In this document: in pieces, positions 26,626 to 33,532 of the stretch
Layout: every line of letters begins with the position of its first letter
How positions within the stretch are numbered: position 1 is the first letter of the stretch
Assembly: GCA_007118135.1 (NCBI GenBank)
Contig: SKSE01000332.1
Span: forward strand, 1 to 33,532
Reading direction: 5' to 3'
DNA length: 33,532 nt
Source: Bacteroidales bacterium
GTDB taxonomy: Bacteria; Bacteroidota; Bacteroidia; Bacteroidales; UBA7960
Notes under the pieces: model-generated
What the model saw: only the letters and a program-made list of their open reading frames with translations
Databases searched by the model: none
Told to the model about the DNA's origin: nothing
Translations under genes and position numbers: made by a program

Positions 26626-28923
26626 ATGACGACAGGATTATTTCTGATTGTGCTGCTGGGTGTTTCAGCAGTTGCACCCTTTCTGAGAAAATACCTTAAG
26701 AATCAAGCCGGCTGGATTTATGCAATATGGCCCTTCGTCGGCTTTCTTTATTATCTGAGTTTACTACCTGTCATAAACGACGGAGTTGTAATAACTGAAA
26801 CTTTCAGTTGGCTTCCCGCGTTGGGTATAGATTTCAGTTTCTATGTAGATGGTTTCAGTGTTCTATTCAGTTTGCTGGTTCTGGGAATAGGTGCATTTAT
26901 CCTTGTTTATGCCGGTTACTACATGCGTCCTTATCCCATGAAAGGCCGGTTTCTTGGGTACCTCCTACTATTCATGACCGCCATGCAGGGAATTGTTGTA
27001 TCGGGCAACCTAATAACCATGTTTGTTTTCTGGGAGTTGACAAGTGTAAGTTCTTATCTTTTAATCGGTTATTATCATGAGAAGCCTGAGGCACGTGCAT
27101 CAGCATTGCAGGCTTTATTGATTACGGGATTTGGCGGACTGGCCCTCTTGGGTGGTTTTGTTTTGCTGGCCATTCCTTATGGAACATATGAATTGTCCTA
27201 CATTCTTGCCAGTCCTGAAATAATACAAAACAGTAATCTGTATTTACCTGCATTCATCCTTGTCGCCATAGGTGCATTTACCAAATCAGCTCAGTTTCCT
27301 TTCCATTTCTGGCTGCCCGGAGCTATGACTGCTCCTTCGCCGGTTAGTGCTTACCTGCATTCGGCAACTATGGTAAAGGCAGGTGTTTTCCTGCTGGCCA
27401 GATTAAACCCTGTGCTGGGCGGAACAGAACTCTGGAGCTATACCCTTACCATTGTTGGTGTTACAACCATGTTTACCGGTGCATGGCTGAGCACCACCCA
27501 GGTTGATCTGAAACGTATTCTGGCCTATACCACAGTAAGTGCTTTAGGAACGCTGGTATTACTCATAGGAACCGGAACAGAGTATGCCATCAATGCGGCC
27601 ATAATTTTCCTTCTGGTTCATGCCCTTTATAAGGGAACACTCTTTATGATGGCCGGTAATATTGAGAAAAAAACCGGCACCCGCGATCTTACCCAATTGG
27701 GTGGTTTGTATAAGTATATGCCTTTTGCTGCTATAATAATGTCTTTGGCTTTAGTTTCCATGGCCGGTGTGCCACCCATGCTGGGATTTCTGGGTAAGGA
27801 ACTTATTTATGAAGCCAGTGTTGCTGCACCAAAAGCCTATGGATTTATTCTGATTCTTGGGTTTCTGACCAATGTTATCCTTGTATTTTTGTCATTGCGA
27901 CTGGCAATCGGAATATTCTGGGGTAAAGAACCATCCTATTCCAAAACACCGGCTGAACCGGGGCTGGCATTGATACTTGGACCCTTTCTGCTGGTGCTCG
28001 CAAGCTTTGTTCTGGGGCTTTTCCCGGCTGCAATGGCCAATCCGCTTACATCCAAGGCAATAACTGCCATTAGTCCGGGAATGGATGCCATTGTTCTCAA
28101 ACTTTGGCATGGATTTAATCTTGTCCTGGGTCTGAGTGTTTTGACTTTGATATCAGGTTATCTGGTTTTTCGTTACCAGGATAAAATTTTACCGGGTATC
28201 GACAATGTTAATATCAAATACTTCCGAAGAGAATTTACCCGGTTATTTTTCCAGATGATTGACGGGTTTCTCACATTCACCAAACTCAAAACCAAAACGC
28301 TGCAACACGGCTATCACAGGTTTTACCTGATGACACTTTTTGTAATTGCATCTATACTGGTATGGGTGATGATTTGGAGGGCCGACCCCATTATGCTCGA
28401 GCTGAATTTTTCTGATATGCCACTCAACCTTATTGCCGTTGTGGTACTGATCATTGCCGCCACACTTTCGTCAGTTATTTCCAACTCAAGAGTTGTAGCA
28501 CTTATTTCAATGGGAGTAATAGGGTTTGGTATTACCATCATTTTTATTGCTTATAGTGGTGTAGACCTTGCCATTACCATGATCATGGTTGAAACCCTGA
28601 TGGTAATTCTGGCCATGGCAGTGGTATATCACCTGCCCAGGTATCAGAACTTTTCAGGCACAGGAGCCCGCATGCGCGATGCATTAGTTGCTACCCTGGT
28701 AGGAGCATTCTTTATGGTTTTGGTATTGCAGGCCGGTACTTCCAGTCTCGAAACTCCCATTTCCGATTATTTTAAGGAAGCAAGTTATTCACTGGCTTAC
28801 GGGCGTAATATTGTAAATGTTATTCTTGTGGATTTCAGAGCACTGGATACCCTGGGTGAGATCACAGTTATCTCTATTGCTGCCCTGGGAATTTTCGCAA
28901 TGATCAAATTAGGCAAAAAATAA
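26626..28923 (+). CDS. mrpA: Na+/H+ antiporter subunit A (MrpA/MnhA)
   Basis: NuoL-like core (FWELTSVSSYLLIGYYHEKPEARASALQALLITGFGGLALLGGF; KSAQFPFHFWLPGAMTAPSPVSAYLHSATMVKAGVFLLARL) plus C-terminal membrane domain. First gene of a complete mrp operon. Confidence 0.92.
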   Translation: MTTGLFLIVLLGVSAVAPFLRKYLKNQAGWIYAIWPFVGFLYYLSLLPVINDGVVITETFSWLPALGIDFSFYVDGFSVLFSLLVLGIGAFILVYAGYYMRPYPMKGRFLGYLLLFMTAMQGIVVSGNLITMFVFWELTSVSSYLLIGYYHEKPEARASALQALLITGFGGLALLGGFVLLAIPYGTYELSYILASPEIIQNSNLYLPAFILVAIGAFTKSAQFPFHFWLPGAMTAPSPVSAYLHSATMVKAGVFLLARLNPVLGGTELWSYTLTIVGVTTMFTGAWLSTTQVDLKRILAYTTVSALGTLVLLIGTGTEYAINAAIIFLLVHALYKGTLFMMAGNIEKKTGTRDLTQLGGLYKYMPFAAIIMSLALVSMAGVPPMLGFLGKELIYEASVAAPKAYGFILILGFLTNVILVFLSLRLAIGIFWGKEPSYSKTPAEPGLALILGPFLLVLASFVLGLFPAAMANPLTSKAITAISPGMDAIVLKLWHGFNLVLGLSVLTLISGYLVFRYQDKILPGIDNVNIKYFRREFTRLFFQMIDGFLTFTKLKTKTLQHGYHRFYLMTLFVIASILVWVMIWRADPIMLELNFSDMPLNLIAVVVLIIAATLSSVISNSRVVALISMGVIGFGITIIFIAYSGVDLAITMIMVETLMVILAMAVVYHLPRYQNFSGTGARMRDALVATLVGAFFMVLVLQAGTSSLETPISDYFKEASYSLAYGRNIVNVILVDFRALDTLGEITVISIAALGIFAMIKLGKK

Positions 28924-28933
28924 AAGAACGAAT

Positions 28934-29347
28934 ATGGAGTCAATCATTTTACAAATTGCAGCCCGGCATATGCGCCCATTGCTTGTGGTACTTTCGCTGA
29001 TAGTACTCTATCGCGGGCATAATGAACCCGGTGGAGGATTTATCGGCGGATTGATGTTTGGCGCTGCCTACATTTTGTATGCAATGGCATTCGGGGTGGG
29101 AAAAACCCAGAAATCACTGTTTTTCAATCCCATTAACCTTACTGCTTTAGGTCTTTTTGTAGCACTGTTGAGTGGTATTCCCGCCCTTCTTCTTGGCGAT
29201 AGTTTTATGACAGGGGAGTGGTATACCTTTTTTGCACAAACTGCATTTGAACTGAAGCTGGGTACACCCCTGATTTTTGATGTGGGTGTTTATTTTGCTG
29301 TGGCAGGAATGCTTATGCTGGTAATGTTTTCAATAATGGAGGAATAA
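28934..29347 (+). CDS. mrpB: Na+/H+ antiporter subunit B (MrpB/MnhB)
   Basis: MnhB motif RGHNEPGGGFIGGLMFGAAYILYAMAFG; position in operon. Confidence 0.92.
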   Translation: MESIILQIAARHMRPLLVVLSLIVLYRGHNEPGGGFIGGLMFGAAYILYAMAFGVGKTQKSLFFNPINLTALGLFVALLSGIPALLLGDSFMTGEWYTFFAQTAFELKLGTPLIFDVGVYFAVAGMLMLVMFSIMEE

Positions 29348-29350
29348 TTT

Positions 29351-29692
29351 ATGCTTTTTCTGTTGGCTATTCTGATTGGAGTTTTGTATGGCGCAGCGGT
29401 TTACCTTTTGCTGCGCAGAAATATTTTTAAACTGATATTGGGATTGATTTTCCTCGGCCATGCCACCAATATGCTTCTTTTCGTGGCAGGTGGGCTTACC
29501 AGCGGCAGACCGGCTTTCCTGCGCGGATTACAGGATGAAGCCATCGGTATGTCTGACCCATTGCCCCAGGCGCTTATCCTTACGGCCATCGTTATCGGGC
29601 TTGGAGTTACAGCATTTGCTCTTACTCTGGTTTACAGGTTTTATAAGGTGACAAAAACGGTTGATTTCGACGAACTTTCAGAAAACGAATAA
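29351..29692 (+). CDS. mrpC: Na+/H+ antiporter subunit C (MrpC, NuoK-like)
   Basis: YLLLRRNIFKLILGLIFLGHATNMLLF, DPLPQALILTAIVIGLGVTAFALTL. Confidence 0.92.
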   Translation: MLFLLAILIGVLYGAAVYLLLRRNIFKLILGLIFLGHATNMLLFVAGGLTSGRPAFLRGLQDEAIGMSDPLPQALILTAIVIGLGVTAFALTLVYRFYKVTKTVDFDELSENE

Positions 29693-29694
29693 TT

Positions 29695-31173
29695 ATGATA
29701 CTGGTATTACCCATTATATTGCCTTTGCTTTTTATGGTGGTGCTGATTTTCACCCGCCAGTGGCTTTTCTTCCAGCAGGCTTTCAGTTTGCTGGCAAGCA
29801 TTGTACTTACATTTGTGAGTGCCCTTATTCTTTCTGATGTATACCAGAATGGTATTATGGCCGTTCAACCTGGTTCCTGGGAAGCTCCTTTCGGTATAAC
29901 ACTGGTGGCCGATACTTTTTCGGCACTCATGATGACCACAACTTCTTTCGTGGCTATCATTGTAATGATCTTCTCTCCCGGATTCATTGACAAGGAACGT
30001 CAGACCGCCGGCTATTATCCCCTGGTTTTTGGTTTGCTTATGGGTGTAAATGGTGCCTTTATTACCGGCGACCTTTTTAACCTGTATGTCTGGTATGAAG
30101 TAATGCTTACTTCTTCCTTTGTTTTAATTGCATTGGGGGGAAGTCCCGAGCAGCTCAGGGGTTCCATAAAGTATGTTACCATCAACTTCATTGCATCTAT
30201 ATTCTTTGTTTCTGCAATCGGTATCCTTTACGGCCAGGTCGGTACCCTCAATATGGCTGACCTTGCTGCAAAGATGCGCACCTGGGAAGGTGGAAGCTAT
30301 ATCAACAGTGCACTGATGCTGTTTTTTATTGCTTTTAGTGTGAAATCGGCCCTTGTACCATTTTTCTTCTGGTTACCGGCTTCATACCATACGCCGCCTA
30401 TTGCTATTACAGCTTTGTTTGCAGGTACGCTCACCAAGGTGGGAGTTTATACCATGTTCAGATTTTACAGTCTATTTGTGGTTTTCGATCAGCAGTTCTG
30501 GCAGATTTTTATTCTGACGCTTGCCGGTCTTACCATGTTTATCGGGGTTCTTATGGCGGCTTCACAGTTTGATATCCGTAAAATTCTTTCCTTCCATATC
30601 ATAAGCCAGGTGGGATACATGGTAATGGGATTGGGGATTTTTACCGTTTCTGGAATTGCGGGAGCTATTTACTTCACCATTCACAATATGCTTTCCAAAA
30701 CCAATACTTTCCTTGCGGGTGGTCTGGTTTATCAGAGATCGGGTGGATATGATCTTAAATACCTGGGTGGTTTGTACAAAGCAAGTCCGTTTCTTGCATT
30801 ATTGTTCTTCATTCCGGCCATGTCGCTGGCGGGAATTCCACCGTTACCGGGTTTCTTCGGAAAATTTTTCCTTATCAAAGGAGGTTTTGAAGCCCAGCAA
30901 TATTTTATTACGGCTGTGGCAATCCTTACAGGATTATTTACTTTATTTTCCATGGTAAAGATTTGGAATGAAGCCTATTGGAAAAAGGAACCCGACGATG
31001 TGAAAGTGAAAAACGGGAAAGTTCACCCGTCAACATTTATAGCAACAGCAATGTTGGCTGTGGCAGTTATCCTTCTGGGTGTTTTTGCCGGTCCGGTTAT
31101 AGAGGTATGTATGGATGCGGGTGAACAGATCGTGAACCCCGAGATGTATATCAATGCCGTTTTAGGCAGGTAG
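29695..31173 (+). CDS. mrpD: Na+/H+ antiporter subunit D (MrpD)
   Basis: Proton-translocating subunit pattern (GAFITGDLFNLYVWYEVMLTSSFVLIALGG; KSALVPFFFWLPASYHTPPIAITALFAGTLTKVGVYTMFR). Confidence 0.92.
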   Translation: MILVLPIILPLLFMVVLIFTRQWLFFQQAFSLLASIVLTFVSALILSDVYQNGIMAVQPGSWEAPFGITLVADTFSALMMTTTSFVAIIVMIFSPGFIDKERQTAGYYPLVFGLLMGVNGAFITGDLFNLYVWYEVMLTSSFVLIALGGSPEQLRGSIKYVTINFIASIFFVSAIGILYGQVGTLNMADLAAKMRTWEGGSYINSALMLFFIAFSVKSALVPFFFWLPASYHTPPIAITALFAGTLTKVGVYTMFRFYSLFVVFDQQFWQIFILTLAGLTMFIGVLMAASQFDIRKILSFHIISQVGYMVMGLGIFTVSGIAGAIYFTIHNMLSKTNTFLAGGLVYQRSGGYDLKYLGGLYKASPFLALLFFIPAMSLAGIPPLPGFFGKFFLIKGGFEAQQYFITAVAILTGLFTLFSMVKIWNEAYWKKEPDDVKVKNGKVHPSTFIATAMLAVAVILLGVFAGPVIEVCMDAGEQIVNPEMYINAVLGR

Positions 31174-31201
31174 TTTTAAGCAATCAATAAAAGAAAATAA
31201 T

Positions 31202-31549
31202 ATGCGCAAAGTATTCGGTTTTCTTCTCAGAGTTGTAAGGTCAGTGCTCTTCATCTTTTATTATCTGAAAGAGCTGATTCTGTCGAGCCTTTATGTGGCT
31301 TATGATATTATTACACCCAAAGACCTAATGAAACCAGGTATTGTGGAAGTACCCGTTGATCTGAAAAGTGATACGGCCATCATTGCTTTTGCCAACCTGA
31401 TCTCCATGACTCCGGGAAGTTTAACCATGGATATGAGCGCTGACAAAAAGAAGATATATGTGCACGCCATGTACCTTCACGATAAGGAAGAATTCATCCG
31501 CAAGATGAAAGGAGAACTGGAGAAAAAGATTGCAGAAATTTTTGAATAA
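31202..31549 (+). CDS. mrpE: Na+/H+ antiporter subunit E (MrpE)
   Basis: KPGIVEVPVDLKSDTAIIAFANLISMTPGSLTMDMSADKKKIYVHAMYL is MrpE-typical. Confidence 0.9.
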   Translation: MRKVFGFLLRVVRSVLFIFYYLKELILSSLYVAYDIITPKDLMKPGIVEVPVDLKSDTAIIAFANLISMTPGSLTMDMSADKKKIYVHAMYLHDKEEFIRKMKGELEKKIAEIFE

Positions 31550-31558
31550 AGTTGAGAT

Positions 31559-31622
31559 GTTTAGAAGTTTAGAAGTTTAGAACTTGAGAAACCGATCACA
31601 CATTACCGATTACAAATTACCG
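31559..31622. repeat. Compound short tandem repeats inside the mrpE-mrpF gap
   Basis: Three perfect GTTTAGAA units (31559-31582), then ACCGATCACACATT / ACCGATTACAAATT / ACCG (31591-31622). Confidence 0.7.
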
Positions 31623-31656
31623 AAAAAAAAAGAAATAAAGATTAAATACCAGATAT

Positions 31657-31944
31657 ATGGAATTACAAACATCACCGGTTTTGACTTTTGCGATTTACTT
31701 CAGCTTTTTTAGTCTGACCATCAGTCTGTTTATGGGTTTGTACCGTTTGCTTACCGGGCCCACCTTGCCCGACCGTATTGTGGTAATGGACCTGGTAGCT
31801 TCATTATCTATAGGTTTGATTATTACCTATATTATGGCAACCGGACAGACTGTTTTTCTCAATGTGGCAGTTGCCATAGCCCTGCTGGTGTTTATGGGTA
31901 ACATCGCTTTTGCCAAATACTTAATCAGGAGGATCAAAAAATGA
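31657..31944 (+). CDS. mrpF: Na+/H+ antiporter subunit F (MrpF)
   Basis: GLYRLLTGPTLPDRIVVMDLVASLSIGLIITYIMATGQTVFLNVAVAIALLVFMGNIAFAKYL. Confidence 0.92.
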   Translation: MELQTSPVLTFAIYFSFFSLTISLFMGLYRLLTGPTLPDRIVVMDLVASLSIGLIITYIMATGQTVFLNVAVAIALLVFMGNIAFAKYLIRRIKK

Positions 31945-32288
31945 TAGAATGGATTGCTGCTTTTTTATTGATTGCCGGCTCACTGTTTATGCTTGTTGCC
32001 GCCATCGGGGTTGTTAAACTTTCTGATGTATACATGCGTATGCACGCCATAACCAAGGCTGCTTCGCTGGGTGCCATACTCATGCTTGCTGCTGTTTCTA
32101 TAATTTATATACAATGGATTGTATGGGTTGAAGCCCTGATGGTAGTCGTTTTCGTTATCATAACAGCACCTATTGCTTCGCATATGATTGCCAAAGCTGC
32201 CCACAAAACCGGAATGCCCAAAGGGCCTGGTTATATAATGGATGAACTTGAGGGGGTTGATACTGAACTTCCTGAGAAAGAAGAATGA
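31941..32288 (+). CDS. mrpG: Na+/H+ antiporter subunit G (MrpG)
   Basis: AAIGVVKLSDVYMRMHAITKAASLGAILMLAAV...APIASHMIAKAAHKTG; 4-bp overlap with mrpF. Confidence 0.92.
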   Translation: MIEWIAAFLLIAGSLFMLVAAIGVVKLSDVYMRMHAITKAASLGAILMLAAVSIIYIQWIVWVEALMVVVFVIITAPIASHMIAKAAHKTGMPKGPGYIMDELEGVDTELPEKEE

Positions 32289-32297
32289 ACCTGGTGG

Positions 32298-33014
32298 TTA
32301 AACCAGTTTGAGCCAGCTCACCTGGCGGTCGAACACAAGCCCCAGTTTTGTCAGCAGGTTGATGGATTGTTTATTATGGGGCTCCACATTAACAAATACC
32401 GACTTACCCTTTTCTCTTTTACTTTGGATTAATGAACGGAAAATAGTTTCGCCAAAACCTTGTCCGCGATACTGAGCCAGCACATTTAAAAAACCCAGTG
32501 AACTGTCATCATGGGTAAGTCCCCACCCGGCAAGCACATCTTCCAGCCAGATACCTGCAGAAATATCTTTTTCTATCCTTTCGCGAATGTAAGGTTGGGA
32601 TGTGTAATCCTTGTAAGGAGAATTCTCGAATATGTAGGGAACATCACCTAGTCCCAGAGGTTTGCAATGATTGTTTGGTGGGTCTACAATTGCATCTGCA
32701 GGTAGATAATACCTGTGTGTACTTAATCTCCATTCAATCCTGTGATTTTGGGTAAGATGCGGTATCATCCATTCTTCCACATTGGCAAAGTACAATGATC
32801 TGAAGTCAAATTCTTGGAGTAATGCACCCATCTCCTCTTCATCTGGCACTGCAAGATAGGCCCAGGTGTAATCACTGGTTCCTGTAAGGATCATAGATTC
32901 CCCGTTTTTAATTACATTTTCAAGGGGGTAGTTTTCAAAAAACCCTGTAACAGGTAAATTCAGGTGTGGATTTTTTTGAAGTTGCTGAAGTATTTCCTCT
33001 TGCATGGGTTGCAC
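32298..33014 (-). CDS. GNAT family N-acetyltransferase
   Basis: C-terminal GNAT core LGFLNVLAQYRGQGFGETIFRSLIQSKREKGKSVFVNVEPHNKQSINLLTKLGLVFDRQVSWLKL. Confidence 0.85.
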   Translation of the reverse strand: MQPMQEEILQQLQKNPHLNLPVTGFFENYPLENVIKNGESMILTGTSDYTWAYLAVPDEEEMGALLQEFDFRSLYFANVEEWMIPHLTQNHRIEWRLSTHRYYLPADAIVDPPNNHCKPLGLGDVPYIFENSPYKDYTSQPYIRERIEKDISAGIWLEDVLAGWGLTHDDSSLGFLNVLAQYRGQGFGETIFRSLIQSKREKGKSVFVNVEPHNKQSINLLTKLGLVFDRQVSWLKLV

Positions 33015-33257
33015 TTTTGATGCATTAAAAATAAGTACTTTACGCTATATTATCAACAAAACTAATAGATAAAACGCTAAAAAAATTTTATTCGAAAATT
33101 TTCAGTTATATCATTGGTCAATTGACTTTTCCATCATTACAGGATAAGCTTTATGAAACAACTTCCTGTTAAGGTTTGAACGTTAAATGTCCGGGAAGGT
33201 TTCATCTGGATAAATTTTATTTAAGTTATTGGTCAGATGGAACTTACATGAATGACC

Positions 33258-33532
33258 TTATCCATTTTCTTTTGTGAGCACGGTGCTCATGTAAGTTTCA
33301 TTCAATGTTTCCATAATAACCCTACAGGCCTTTCTTACTTCATTTTCTGATATGATAAGGGGAGGGGCAATACGCAGGCAATGAGGAGCAAAAAGGAACC
33401 AGTCAGTAATAATTCCTTTCTCAATAAGCCGATCGATAATGAGTTTATTTTCCTCAAAATTTTCGAATTCCACGGCCAGCATTAGTCCTTTGCCCCTGAT
33501 GCTTTTTATTTTGGGATGAACCAGCAATTGCC
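33258..33532 (-). CDS. Class-III (acetylornithine/ornithine-type) aminotransferase, C-terminal fragment; 5' end outside window
   Basis: IKSIRGKGLMLAVEFENFEENKLIIDRLIEKGIITDWFLFAPHCLRIAPPLIISENEVRKACRVI fits the C-terminal domain of class-III aminotransferases. Confidence 0.82.
   Translation of the reverse strand, partial: QLLVHPKIKSIRGKGLMLAVEFENFEENKLIIDRLIEKGIITDWFLFAPHCLRIAPPLIISENEVRKACRVIMETLNETYMSTVLTKENG

Noticed and set aside
31559-31622. Possible CRISPR-like array
   Set aside because: Units are only 8 and 14 bp, contiguous and without spacers; no cas genes in the window.

Overview
This is a Bacteroidetes-type chromosomal window (AT-rich intergenic DNA, T9SS C-terminal sorting domains, DUF3078 and Bacteroidetes-like outer-membrane proteins), truncated at both ends. 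It appears to be mostly core and housekeeping sequence. Main contents: a PiT phosphate permease fragment; a znuABC-like metal ABC transporter operon; three T9SS-sorted secreted proteins (a two-HKD phospholipase-D-like protein, a GCTDP..NY...DGSC-motif protein and a GH16 glucanase); a divergent purC-like gene; a DUF3078 protein; TPR proteins; a tandem pair of paralogous secreted proteins of unknown function; a Mut7-C protein; tRNA-Pro(GGG) with a terminator; a PduO-type cobalamin adenosyltransferase; a LolD/MacB-type ATPase; a methyltransferase; a TPR/PD40/CRD/OmpA protein resembling PorE; Hsp20; a complete seven-gene mrpABCDEFG operon; a GNAT acetyltransferase; and a class-III aminotransferase fragment. 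I saw no CRISPR array, transposase, integrase, phage module or obvious defence system. The best leads are a perfect 8-3-8 palindrome overlapping the predicted promoter of the znu operon, the tandem paralogous unknown pair, a TGAC/GTCA motif cluster upstream of hsp20, small repeats at 26337-26410 and inside the mrp operon, and the secreted two-HKD protein. I do not see convincing evidence for a radically new system.
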